64,000 nucleotides of DNA from Voacanga thouarsii (Eukaryota > Streptophyta > Magnoliopsida > Gentianales > Apocynaceae), in NCBI GenBank assembly GCA_026120185.1, contig JANUWF010001188.1, positions 248,001 to 312,000 of the forward strand, in the 5' to 3' direction. The position numbers and the translations under genes were made by a program. Numbering within the stretch: position 1 is the stretch's first letter; the number at the start of each line of letters is the position of its first letter. Positions 33,926 to 45,566 of the stretch are shown here, one piece after another. The notes beneath the pieces are model-generated. The model was not told where the DNA came from. It saw only the letters and a list, made by a program, of their open reading frames with translations, and ran no database searches.

Positions 33926-34597
33926 TCACTAGTTTCCCACCTAGACTATTTACATGTTTCACAATATTTCCATCCAAATTTCTCCCCTTAATATAATGTG
34001 CAATTATTAGTACAAGTATCTATCTTCTCATACCAAGACTTAACTATTTCATTATCTTTTTAGCTTTATAATATGATAGAGGAATTCTGCACCATGAGGA
34101 AATGATTCTCTCAACAAATCAAGAAGTATTTCAAAATATTTGTTTGACCACTTTCCTGCACACTTAAGGTGCAACAATCGAATAAGAAATGAAAGTTTAG
34201 AGAAATTTTTACGCCCAGGATACAACTGTTGTTGAGAATCATTAATGAGCTTATAGAAAATTTCAACATCTGAGTTTAGCAATTCAACTCCAGGAGATGT
34301 GTCAAGCTCCTCAATTCCATCATGCATTGGAATGCCAAATGCATCATGCAGCAATCCATCCATGTCATCATTTTCATTAATGGTAGCTTGCAAATTATAA
34401 CCAAACCTTGATCTAGATGAAGTAGAAAATGAAAATTCTACATGTACTATGCAATGAGAGCATGGCTTAATAAACCCATACACTACAAGGTGCTCTTGTG
34501 CCTTTGTTTCTATTCTCGTTACCCCATTTCCACATTTTACACAAGGACACAATATTTTTCCATTCAAACTTGCATTATTCATTGCAAATCCTAAAAG
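33926..34597 (-). pseudogene. CACTA TnpD transposase N-terminal part
   Basis: Minus strand. An exon opens after an acceptor (TTTTAG, about 34598) as GFAMNNASLNGKILCPCVKC, the cysteine-rich transposon-associated domain of plant CACTA TnpD, followed by GLLHDAFGI and FYKLINDSQQQLYPG, KFSKLSFLIRLLHLKCAGKWSNKYFEILLDLLRESFP. After a stop near 34052, homology goes on in another frame (LGxxYEKIDTCTNCTLY) to 33926, where the next CACTA end sits. The catalytic Transposase_21 core is gone. Its C-terminal neighbour is at 30990-31205. Confidence 0.85.
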
Positions 34598-35642
34598 TTG
34601 TCAACACCGTTTTTGATATTTTGAGGGCATCTGATTGCATTTTCATTTTTGGTTGGGAATGGAAGCTGTAGAAGGTACCAAATACTTTTAGTCATCCTTT
34701 TGATAAAGTATTCTTCTAGTTGTTCTTCCTACTAGGTAGGTTTTGTGGAAAAGATCATGTACCATCCTTACCCTCCCACCCAAAAAAAAAAAAGGTCTAA
34801 TAAAATTGCTTACCAACCTAAATTTGCAACGGTGAAGAAATTAAAAAACTATAACTTCTTTGTCTTCTTTTTCTTTTAAATGTTTCATAAGTTTATAGTT
34901 ATAAATACTTGTTTTTTTAAGGATCATCCTATCTGCAATTTTACTTACTATACATGAATATTTGTAAGAAGTTCTTGTCTAATAGTTTCATAGTTATGTA
35001 TTTTAAAAATAAGTAATTAACTAGTAAAAAAATTCACTTTGATTGTCAAGGAAATAAAAGTTCTAGAGCTTGAAGACTATAAACAAGAAGCTTCCAATTC
35101 TTAGGAAACATGAAGCCACTAAAATTGCTCATGCACCCATGACTCTCCTAACTAGAGTTCAAATATTTTTGTCTTTATATTTTCTGTTTAAGTTACAAAG
35201 TAAATGGAAAAGGAATATTGAATCCTAAATCTAATTCCATAATTATAATTGAAGTCTTTACCTTTTAGCCATAACTAGATGCATATATATGGCATTGTAG
35301 ATACTAGACTATAAAGAAGACCTCTGTTAACTTGCGATGGCAATTATTTCTTTTTGAGGATAAAGCAATAATAGGGTTGAATAATATCGAAAAAGATGGC
35401 ATGAGTAGGATCAAGACAATTTAATAGTGGCTATAGAAATGAATAAGATTCATTTTTTCATCATATCATAGATGAATAGGGAGAAGACATGAAGATAATT
35501 GGTACACTAATATTTATGTATATATATGAAAAAGAAAAATATACATATGTGATTCGATATTTCATTTTAAATATCACTACTGAATGTGTGTGGTTGGCAA
35601 TAAAGTGCTAAGGAGTTAGAAAATTTCGTATGAAACATATAA
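34598..35642. other. Unassigned AT-rich DNA
   Basis: I see no coding motif, LTR end or tandem structure in this kilobase. The first exon of the TnpD gene would be expected here on the minus strand, but nothing convincing was recognised. Confidence 0.45.
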
Positions 35643-35935
35643 CAATATTACTTAATGTTAGCCCTAAGGGCATTCTTCTATGTTTTGACTTATGATAAAC
35701 ATTAATGAGGACTAACTTATGTGACTTACATGTGATAGGACATGTTTGACTAAGTTCTTTCAAGGCATGCATATAAGGATGCTAAGCAGTTCTTAAGGAA
35801 ATGGAATCTATAGTGGTTATTGATCAAGTACAATTTCAACCTAAGAGCTCGCAAGATCATGAAGTCCTTGTGAAAGAACTTTAGACTAAGAATCATTTTG
35901 TTGAGGTATTTTGTGTAAATTTCTACGTCTTTTTA
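35643..35935 (+). repeat. Family F LTR-like fragment, plus strand
   Basis: Begins TGTTAGCCCTAAGGGCATT and matches 8840-9274 in inverted orientation. It ends where family A LTR sequence starts at about 35936. It is probably an LTR piece; its superfamily is unknown. Confidence 0.55.
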
Positions 35936-36662
35936 AGAAAAATTTCCAGATCACTACATGAAGAAGATGAACACACATAGGTTGGATTTTGAAGGTTCAA
36001 CCATGGAGATTAATTCTCTTGGGAACCTTCCATAACTCCTCCCCATTTTCGGTCAACAAGATATCCTCACATAGACATTTTCGAAATCTCAATATCACAG
36101 AACTTTGCTAGAATTTTCTGGAAATAAAATTGGCTTGGATAAATTGAACAACCTAAGTGATTAAGAATTAAGGAAAGCTAGAGATCAAGAAGGGCATGAA
36201 TCCCTTGGAAATTTTTGTAGGGCACAAGAGTGGAATTAGGACATTCCTTTCATGTCTCTCCTAGGAAAACACTCCTACTCTTCCCTAAAGCATGCAAGGG
36301 CCGAAATATAGCCTACCTAACAAAAAAAATTTAATTATGTTAAAACTCAAATGATGGAATTTGAACTCAAGACCTCAAGGATTTATTCCAAAGCTCTAAC
36401 CACTAAACCACAACAACTCTTGTTCTTATTTTCTCTCCCAAATATTTTTCCTATTTAATCCTCAAGCTATCTCCCTATTTCCACCTCAAGCAAAATTACC
36501 ATTTTTCCATTCTTACTCAATAAGCACAATTAAGCCATCTAAACCACAAATCACATTTCCAAAGCACATAAAATCATATAAAAATATATTTATGAATGCA
36601 AGAAAATATGATATGTATCCCGACCCCCTTACTCTAGGGTTAGTTTTAGTTGGGGTTTCACA
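35936..36662 (-). mobile_element. Truncated family A LTR, minus strand
   Basis: On the minus strand it begins TGTGAAACCCC at 36662 and covers about the first 725 bp of the LTR, including the tRNA-like block (36360-36425), before being cut at 35936. It lies within a minus-strand family B LTR, so it is another family A insertion into family B, at a different place from the one at 25738. Confidence 0.8.
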
Positions 36663-37205
36663 AGAAGTGCCTAAACTCGTTGGTGCAGTGTTCTTGGCCG
36701 AGTAGAAGTAGGAAAGTACTAAAACTCCACAAATTACCAAAAACCACATAGAAAAATCAAAGCACCACCTTAACTTCAGGGCATAGCCGGCGTCGCCTTA
36801 GCTACTGGAGCCGGCGTTGGTTGTGTTCTGTTTCTTCAATCGTTCGTCGATTTTTTCTTGATTTCAGCACCATGTTGTCCAAAGTGCAGCCGGTGCCGCC
36901 TTGGCTACTAGAGCCGGCGCTAGTTCCATTCTGTTCCGGTCTCGTTTCAATAATTTTTTGTCGCTTCGAAGTTCATGTCATCAGCACATAGCCGGCACCG
37001 GTTCCTCTGTCCTAGCTGGCACAGCCTCTATTATGTTTTGCGACGTTTTTTCTTCGTTTTACCCTTAAAATCTGAAAGAATGAACAAAATACCTTTCCAA
37101 TAGTAAAATCTCAAATATGAAGGAATATGGCTTGTTATTAAACAAAATGTATCACAAAAGAGCCTCAAATAACTAGGAAAAATATGACTAATTTCGCCCT
37201 TATCA
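36663..37205 (-). mobile_element. Family B LTR start, minus strand
   Basis: On the minus strand it starts TGATAAGGGCGAAATTAGTC at 37205, closely matching 24613 and 63767, and carries the GCCGGCGCC motif cluster. It is cut after 543 bp by the family A LTR. It abuts a gypsy LTR fragment at 37206, where GCTTG would be its target duplication. Confidence 0.8.
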
Positions 37206-37827
37206 GCTTGTATCCTAGTACAATAAGACTGTGATGTCAAAGGCAAAGCGTTGTGAGCTTTGCACGTGGGCTGACCTTCTATTGAGAGAAGTGCCTGCAT
37301 TTTGGAAATTGGGGTAATGACTATGTACTCAAATACGATTTTTACAAGTATGTTTGAAATTGAAACAAACTCCCTCCTAGTGAGCAGTAAAGTTGTTTTC
37401 AGTGGAAAATTATAATATTTTTCCCGTGAGGAATTTTTAAATAAATTTGAAAATATTTGTGTCAACTTGATGTATAAAGCACTAGCACACACTTGGGACT
37501 CACTGGGTGATTTTCACTCACATGTGTCTTTTATCTTATTTTAGGACCCAAAGCTGAGCAATTGCACAGATAGAAATGATACCACAATATAAGTCCAGTT
37601 ACTTCCTCTTTTGCTTATGTATTTTACATTACTGATGTATTACTATTACCAGATGTATGGGATCTCACTTTTAGTATATTATGTTATACCTGTGTGGTTA
37701 TATTATATCAGTCTAGGCTTTATTTACTTATCAATTATTACCATTATAAAGATCCCTTGTCCGGGCAACTGAAAGGGGCAACACCTGACTTATGTATACT
37801 TCCGTTGCTATTTATAGGGGTGTTACA
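37206..37827 (+). mobile_element. 3' part of another gypsy LTR
   Basis: Ends ATTATAAAGATCCC, GGGGCAACACC and GGGGTGTTACA at 37827, the same 3' signature as family A but with a different body (ACTCACTGGGTGATTTTCAC, AGGACCCAAAGCTGAGC). Its 5' part is missing beyond the family B LTR. It ends directly against a family B-like LTR start in the opposite orientation. Confidence 0.7.
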
Positions 37828-37865
37828 AATGACCATCAAAATATGTATAAATTTAGCCCCAATCA
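37828..37865 (-). mobile_element. Stub of a family B-like LTR start
   Basis: On the minus strand, TGATTGGGGCTAAATTTATA and on to 37828 matches the first ~40 bases of the LTR starting at 41922. A purine tract-like sequence precedes it (37866-37882 in reverse). Confidence 0.6.
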
Positions 37866-39130
37866 ACTCTCCTACACTTAAGCTTTGCTTAACCTCAAGT
37901 AAATAAGAACTAAATATACCAAGTAAATAGCATATTAACAAGAAGATTTTAATAAACATGACAAATATAGTAAAGATATTATGTTTTTGCTCGTTCAATA
38001 ATTCAGTCCAATACCTATTCAACCAAGCCAGTTTTATGTAAACTTATGTATTAAGTTAGATATAATCAAGGCCATTAAAGTTGAGTTAAACAAGTTCATA
38101 TCCATTCATTCTGTTTCACCCAATTCCTCAAGTCAAGAATATAAACACTGTAAATCATATAAGTCAGGAATAATGAATCAATTCACGTTTTACAATTTCC
38201 AAACTACTACAATCTGAGTAGCAAACAAAGGATATTCTCACTATTTTTTTTTTTTTTTGGGAATTCATAGACTCAAGTGAGTGGATTTAACTTCAGTCAC
38301 AGTATTGGCCCCTTTAATTTTTCAAAGCATTTTTTTTTTTTTTTTTGCTCATCATTTTTTTCACTCTTGCTCTTATTTTCTCTCATCACACTTTTGAATT
38401 TTTTTTATTTTTTCATTATTTTTTCTTTTCTTTTTCTTTCCAGAATGGGCACATACATCCCTTTCTACTTGTGTTTTTTTAACACATTTTTTTTTCTCTC
38501 AACCTCACTTCTCTCCCTATTTACTTAAACTCAGAATAAGAACTAGTTTAAAAAATCATAGCACTAAAATCAACCAAAATTCCATACTTATATTTCATCA
38601 CAAAATCAACATCAATCTTCAAGAAGCAAAATGTGACAACACCTATTAAAACATAAACAAGATTAATCCAAATTCTCAAGAATTAGCCTATATCATACCT
38701 AATATACAAGTTTACACAAAAACAAACTCAATCAAATAAGTCTTAAACCAATTTATCATGCCAAAGAAAAATAATAGCAATACCATAATGGTTAAAATTT
38801 TCAAAAAAATTTTCAAATTAGCTCAAAATTTCGATAAAACACCAAGAAAAAAAAAATTAGACAAAGAATATCACTAAACCATTTCCCTACACATAAACTG
38901 GACAATATCTTCATTGGCAAAAAATTGACACAATAAGCCTTTCCAAAGGGACCAAAAAATAATAAGGAGGGAGAAAATTAAGCAATACTCCCTAAGTGTA
39001 ATTATGCTCCTTAAAATATGAAACGTGGAGAAAACAGAAAAGTTTGTCCAAGAAGAATTTATTCCAACCTCCAAAAGAAAACACAAAGAAAAGCATAAAT
39101 AAAATAATAACAAAAAAAAAAAACACAACA
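37866..39130 (-). other. Internal 3' region of an LTR element, no gene recognised
   Basis: AT-rich, with long T runs at 38240-38500. By position it would be the 3' untranslated part of the minus-strand element whose arm follows. The open frames here are low-complexity. Confidence 0.4.
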
Positions 39131-40340
39131 GACTAACAAAACTCCTATGAAAGTAAATAAAGACAAGGACTTACTCCTTCACACTTAAGCTAGAAAATAT
39201 TTTCCTTATTTGGGGGGAAATAACACCTAACAACTGAAAACTAAACTAGATAAAACAAAACAATAACATAAAGACCTAAACAAAACCAAAATAAAGAAAA
39301 ACTCTCTTTCCACCAATCATGCTTCCTCATCAAATCTTTGTAAAAGACATTAACATAGGGGGGAAAAAAGGCTTGATGAATATAGAAAGAAATGAGGTTT
39401 TAGAAAAGGATAAGGGACATGAAAATTAATGTGCTCAATGAAAGTAGATGTATGAATCCCATCCTCTTTAAACTATCTACATGCATCAATCTATTTTACC
39501 ACACATGAATGCAGATAATGTCTAAAGAGTACACCAACATGACAATCACCAATCAACCCTTCAAAAGAATTGTCACAATGAAGCATGCCCTTTTTAACCT
39601 AGTAATGTAGCACTTAAAGATGGGATCAAGAAATCTTTACTTTGCAAGGTGTGGTCTACAAAAACTAAGTTAGCCCTTTTTGAATGGGGTGAAGGGTGAA
39701 ATATATTAACATCCTCCAAGGACTTCTTATGATGTATCATTGAAAAATCTAACTTCTTAAGGCATGTTAAATTCAACACATCATCAATGGCATCATTAGC
39801 CTCCATGAATTGAGAGGTACCTACAAAAAAGATATTAGACTTAGTGCACAAAGTAGAATCAAAGTTTTCTCTCAACATATTTTTCAATTGTTCCCTATCA
39901 ACTCTTTCTTCCCTTTGGGGGTTTTCTTTTTCAAATAGATGGGACTTATCACTCAAGGGCCAGAATTGTTCTCCAATTCTCTACAAGGATTAGTTCAGCT
40001 TTTTGGAGGGAAGCTAACGTTGCCTCATCCAATGCATTCAGTGTTAGCTCTTTACTGTAAAAGGTCCCCTATTTTTGTGCGAATTTTAATTAGCTTGATA
40101 AAATTCTCCCTTGAAGCTCCTCAACGATCTGAGCAAGTTGTATTCTCTAGATGCTTAATTGTTGGGAAACTTCTTCGTGCCACTTAATGGATGAATTTGT
40201 ATTGGTAACAAAAGAATTTACTAATATTTCAAGTGACATCTCACTAAAAATGTCAAGGGGAATTTGTAAGCTTGTTAATCTATCATATTATAGCTCTTTT
40301 GACTTTACACCCATGGCCATCTACCATCATGATGAGTTCC
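39131..40340 (-). repeat. Left arm of a 1.2-kb inverted pair, with an unknown ORF
   Basis: Matches 42000-43260 in inverted orientation over its length. Its best open frame is 39594-39956 on the minus strand (120 codons: LFEKENPQREER, then DDVLNLTCLKKLDFSMIHHK, and VFVDHTLQSKDFLIPSLSAT). The right arm encodes the same text with frame breaks, so it was once a coding region, probably the retroelement's own, but I do not recognise the family. Below it, CACACTTAAG at about 39180 resembles the TTTAAGTGTG text found 3' of Athila/Tat coding regions. Confidence 0.6.
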
Positions 40341-40359
40341 CTTTTTTTTTTTTTTTTTA

Positions 40360-41922
40360 GTACAAAATTAAAGAAAAGTTAGTAATAAGAAACATCCAAG
40401 AGATACAAAAATATAGAAATCAAGAAAAAACATACAAAAATAGAGAAAAGATAGTGGTATTTAGCAATACAAATTATACGATAAATCAAGTTTTAATTAA
40501 AATGCTAAACATTCAACCACACATATGGGCAAGTATACCCATCATATAGCATAGATAATAGCAAGTATTGAATCTATAGGAACTTAGGCTCCTACTTTAC
40601 TTTACTCAAATCTTTATTGTTTTAGCTCTCAAAATAAAAGAAATAGAACTAAATAACCTACTAACCTAATATACTAGAGAATAATACAAGTTTACACAAG
40701 AAAAGTCACAAAGATAATCAAAGAGTGAGAATAAGGAGAAAAGACATGTAAATAGATAGAAATCATTGAAGACATGGCAATGATTAACGAGCAATTGTCA
40801 CAATTAATTTCATCTTGGCATCATGAAGGAAACAGAGTGTAGACTCCATTTCTTTCCAAAGTTATGGATTCACTATCTTTCTAACTAATTAGTAGATTTC
40901 ACAATCTTACTAAAACAGCCAAAAAAGGTGCATAAAGAATAATTCCTTAGAGAATATCCCTTATCTCTAGGTGACATCAAAGTATGAAATTAATCAATAT
41001 CCCTATGCTCTAGGTGAAATTAATTAACCTTTGATTACTCAAGTTCAATTCTTAACCTCTTTTCCAAAGTTAGCCAAGAAAAAAAATATAGAATTAATTA
41101 AATTGAACTCTCTTCTAATCTTCTTTACCTAGTTAATTAGACGGAAGAAACAATCAATTAATATATCCAATGAAAGCAAGTAACCAAATGCTAAGAATAA
41201 TAATCAATTAATCAAATAGCTAAAATCAATACAAAATTATGAATCAAAAAATATTCTCTAAATACAATTAAAATAATTAACCTCAAATTGCCAATAAATT
41301 GCAAATAAGAGAAAAAAAATCACTCATAAATAAGTACCCTTTCTTCTTCTTCCTTGAAAACTTCTTGATCAACCTCCTTTCCTCCTATGTGAGTCCCTCC
41401 TAAATCTTGGTGTTTTTCTAGAAATTTCCTATGGGTTTGCAAGTCCCAAAGGTGAAAAACTTTTAATGAGTGTTAATCTCTTGTCCTTATAGAAATTTAG
41501 ATTGCTAAAAAGTGTCAACAAGAGTCCTAATTCGTTCCCAAATCAATTTCCAAAAGATCTCAACAGAACCAAATTCTGCTTTGAGAAGGAAAATCCATCA
41601 ATATTAAGTTACGAATGGGGCAGCACTGGCTTAGATGGACCATCTGGCACCAGCTCCACTCTACTCAGCACCGAAATTGCTCTGTTTTCTCTGTTTTGTC
41701 CAGCAACGAGCCCCGACCAGTTCAGCTACTTCATCAGTGCTGTTTCACCTCTATTTTGGCTAGTTTTATGTACTTTTCACTATCTTTTTTATATTTCTTT
41801 CATCCAATCAATTCTACCCAAAAGATAATAAATTGGCGGGAATCAATAGCCATTTAAATATAAAATCATATCAAAAATAGCACAAATGACCCTCAGAATA
41901 TGTATACATTTAGCCCTTATCA
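40360..41922 (-). mobile_element. Family B-like LTR, minus strand
   Basis: On the minus strand it starts TGATAAGGGCTAAATGTATA at 41922. It contains a GGCACCAGCTCC/GCACTGGC cluster near 41620-41680 and ends beyond a stretch (near 40500-40550) matching the 3' part of the family B LTR at 30270-30340. The far edge near 40360 is marked only by a poly(T). A CTTAAGTGCAAGGGAAT purine-rich tract lies upstream (41923-41939). Confidence 0.65.
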
Positions 41923-41999
41923 ATTCCCTTGCACTTAAGCCAAAAGTTAGTGGTAGTTACTAACTTTTCTTTTGTTTTGTGAGTTTTGAAAGAAAAAAA

Positions 42000-43260
42000 A
42001 AAGAACTCATCATCATGACTAGTTATTTAAGGGGAAAATGAGGCCATGGGAGCAAAGTCAAAGGAGTTATAATGATGATAGATTGGCAAGTTTACAAGTT
42101 CCCATTGATGTTTTCAGTGAGACGTCATTAGAAACATTAGTGAATTCTTTTGTTAAGAATACAAATTGACCTATTAAGTGGCACGAAGAAGTTTTCCAAT
42201 GATTAAGAAACCAAAAGACATAACTAGCTCAGATCGTTGAGGAGGTATAAGGGAGAATTTCATCAAGCAATTTGCACAAAAACAGGAGACCTTTTATAGT
42301 AAAGAACCGAGACCGGATGCATTAGATAAGGCGGCATTGGCTTCCCTCTACCAATGTTCTTAGATCCATCCTTGGAGAGAATTAGAGAACAATTGTGCCT
42401 CTTGAGTGATAAGGCCCATCTATTTGAAAAATAAAACCCCTGAACGAAAGAGAGAGGCCATAGAGAACAATTGAAAATTGTGGTGACAGAAAACTTTGAT
42501 TCTACTTTATACTCTAAGTCTAACTTCTCTTTGTAGGTATCTCTCAATTCACAAAGCCTAATGATGCCTTTGATGATATGTTGAGTTTAACATGCCTCAA
42601 GAAGTTAGATTTTTCAATGATACGTCATAAGAAGTTCTTAGAGGATGTTAGTAGATTTTACCCTTCACCATTTTCAAATAGAAATAACTTAGTTTTTTGT
42701 AGACTATACCTTGCAAAGTAAGGATTTCTTGATCCCATCTTTAAGTGCTACGTTACTAGGTTTAAACAAGGATGCTTTATAGGGACAATTCTTTTGAAGG
42801 GTTGATTAGAGATATTCATGTTGGTGCACTTTTTAGACATTATTTGCATTTATGCAAATTTGGAAAAATTGATTGATGTGTGTAAAGAGTTTAAAGGGAA
42901 TATTGTATGCATTTACTTTCCTTGAGCACATTAATTTTCATGTCCCTTACCCTTTTCTAAAACCTCTTTTCTTTCTACATTCATCATCCCTTCTTTTTTC
43001 TATGAGCATTAATGTATTTTACAAAAGTTTGATGATGAAGTACAATGAGTGAAAAGAGTGTTTTTCTATATTTTGGGTTTATTTAGGTCTTTATGTTATT
43101 GCTTTGTTTTATCTAGTTTAGTTTTTAATTGTTAGGTGTTATTTCCCCCCAAACAACAAAAATATTTTCCAGTTTAAGTGTGGGAGAGTGAGTCATTGTC
43201 TTTATTTACTTTCTTAGGAGTTTTATTAGTCTTTCTTATGTTTTAATTTTATTCACTACA
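42000..43260 (+). repeat. Right arm of the 1.2-kb inverted pair
   Basis: Reverse-complement homologue of 39131-40340. The plus strand keeps LSDKAHLFEK, LCLLS, DAFDDMLSLTCLKKLDFSMI-like and DYTLQSKDFLIPSLSATLLG text with stops and frame changes, and an AGTTTAAGTGTGGGAGAG tract at 43170. The arms point away from each other and both start after an oligo(A). Confidence 0.65.
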
Positions 43261-43289
43261 AGATTGAATCTATTTAGTGATTAACACTA

Positions 43290-43440
43290 AAAAATTAAAG
43301 TGCCATCACAAAACCTTTCTAGCCAATTTAGTAGATTTTCCAATCTTACCAAAACTATCCCAAAAAAAAAAATGAATAAAGAATAATTCCTTAGAAAATA
43401 TCCCTATCTCTAGGTGATATCAAAGCATGAAATCATTTAA
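43290..43440 (-). mobile_element. Fragment of the family B-like LTR
   Basis: About 150 bp matching 40870-41020 in the same orientation (TAAAGAATAATTCCTTAGA, ATATCCCTATCTCTAGGTGA). Confidence 0.6.
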
Positions 43441-43469
43441 TATCCATATCTCTAAGAATGAGTAACATC

Positions 43470-43980
43470 TCAATTGACCCCGTTCTTCTGCAATAATTGG
43501 AGGAAGCCCAAGGGAAAAGGTTTCCTCATAGTTGATTTCCTCTTTCTGAGTATAACCTTTTACCACAAGCCTAAATTTGAAGGTTTTTACCTTCCTATCT
43601 GCACTTTTCTTCCTTTTATATACCCAATTATACCCAATGAGTTTTATCTCTTCAAGTGAAGTTTTAAGATCCTAAGCCAGACTCAATCTCGACTTTCATT
43701 ACTTCATGCCACATGTCTATATCAATATCAGCAATGACCTCTCGTACCTAATGGGGTCTTGTTCCTAATGGTTAGAGATTAGATCAATGACCTCTCCTGT
43801 TCACCTTTCTAGAACTCTAGTTACCTTCCCACTACGACGAGACTCATTTTGTATAGGATCCTGAGGCTATGCCTCTTCTTGTTCCATAATTGGGTTGATA
43901 GAAGTTGACCCAAAAGATAATTTCCCTATGAGTTCTATTCTAGTTGAACCTTTTGTGGTCATATTTTAATCATCCTCTAA
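43470..43980 (-). pseudogene. Copia RT fragment, minus strand
   Basis: The minus strand encodes DIDIDMWHEVMKVEIES, then YKRKKSADRKVKTFKFRLVVKGYTQKEEINYEETFS, the first part of a Ty1/copia reverse transcriptase, with several stops before it in the linker. It ends abruptly at EETFS (about 43470). It is close to, but not the same copy as, the RT at 23126-23386. Confidence 0.8.
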
Positions 43981-44064
43981 GTATCTTTTACTAGTACTTA
44001 CCAGTACCTTTTTACTCATTTAGATGATAAAAGTATCCACCTTTATTCTTTTTGGATACCCAAT

Positions 44065-44406
44065 ATTGAGTTAAAAAGGTCAATAAAAGATTCATCACTC
44101 CTAATATATAGTAGCAGTGTATATCTTATGTCCACTTGTACGGAATCATTACTCGAGAAGTCCTTAGCTAAGACGACTATGTGTTGGAAATAGTTCCAAA
44201 TTGATACGCATAATGACTAATGGATTCTGGATCAAGTACTAATAAATTTGGGTTAAAATTAATTACATTCTAGTAGGAGATGACACTAATTCTATACTCT
44301 AAACTGAATAATAAGATATAGTATGAAGAAAGGAATTTATAGCACTAATATTTTACTATTGAAAGTTTCATGTTAAGCTACTTAACTTTCTGGATTTTTG
44401 TGTAGT
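44065..44406 (+). mobile_element. 5' flank of tandem array: family C LTR middle part
   Basis: Matches 10745-11060 of the family C solo LTR (GGTCAATAAA, ACTTGAGAAGTCCTT, GGAAATAGTTCCA). It leads straight into unit 1 of the tandem array, showing the array arose from one ordinary LTR copy. Confidence 0.75.
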
Positions 44407-45566
44407 CATGATGCATTGTTAGATACTGCTCCTGATCTGCTAAATATTGATTTATCAATTAGAGAATTAATAAATTAATCTTAATTAGAACTAATAGGTT
44501 AATTCTAATTATAAAAGATTATTAATTCTATTATGATAGAATTAATTCATATTAGCTATCAATTGACTAGAAAACCCAATAGGTTACATATAATAGAAGA
44601 ATTGGTACTTAAGATATTATTTGATTATATTAAAGTGTTATAATTAGTTAGATGAAATTGCAATCATTCAAAATATTTGTGGTTGAATTATAAACTAGTT
44701 ATAATTAAGGGGTCTTATTGCAATTATGAAAACTCAAGAGCCCATAATTAAATGGCTAAGTTATTGTTTCCTAATAGGATTGGGAAATAAAAGGTTGCTT
44801 TGTACGAAAAGCTCCCTGTAAGTTATTGTTCCCAAAAGATTAAGAAAACAAAGGAAAAGGAAAATCATGTTTTTCCTTTACTGATATGGCGGTTTAAATA
44901 TTAGTGAAGAGATAGAGAAATTGGTCAGAATTCTTTCCATGAAATAAAATATGTTTTTTTATCTATGAAGAAAAATCCTTAGAAGCATTTCTTTCATTTC
45001 TACTTGTCTTAATTAATCCCTATGGCCACAATTTATACCAACTAGCATCAGAATTAAACACACTTGTTTAGTATAATTCCTCATGCAGACTGTGTTAGAG
45101 AAATTCCTACACTTGGGATTTTGGTGGTTCGTGCTTCAACAAATTTATGGAAGGAATCCGCGTGCAAAGAAAAATTTTAAAAGTTGTATTTTTCAGGTAA
45201 TGAATTTTTCTTCCCTCTCTTGACTTGTTAAATTACATACTAGGGATCCTGCTGCTTGAATTTAGTTTTAATTTCTGATGCGCATTGATTGTTATTGCAT
45301 GATCAGAATCTAACAAAATTTACTGTATCCTCAACCTGGGAATTAATATGACAAAATCAGAGATCATCAGCAATATGGAGGAAATTATGGAAGGTCAAGG
45401 TCCAGAAGTAATGTTTACTTTTTATATGGAAACTCTTGAATTTTTACCATCCATTTGATTCAATATTGAAAACAATAGGTTTTGTCTTAGCCTCTCGCTA
45501 TGAATTATGTCAGCGTAATGAGGAGACAATGGATCATATTTTTGTGGCATGTTCAGTTTCACAGCA
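44407..45566 (+). repeat. Tandem array unit 1 (LTR end fused to LINE)
   Basis: 1160 bp. The left ~910 bp is the 3' part of a family C LTR, ending TCTAACA at 45315. The right 250 bp encodes a LINE zinc-binding domain in broken frames: VQKQCLLFIWKLLNFYHP-like, then ASRYELCQRNEETMDHIFVACSVS, the zf-RVT Cys/His pattern at the C-terminus of plant L1 ORF2. In this unit the first Cys reads Tyr. Confidence 0.85.

Noticed and set aside
38277..38528. 83-codon phenylalanine/serine-rich frame
   Set aside because: Low-complexity T-rich DNA; no motif and no homologue within the window.
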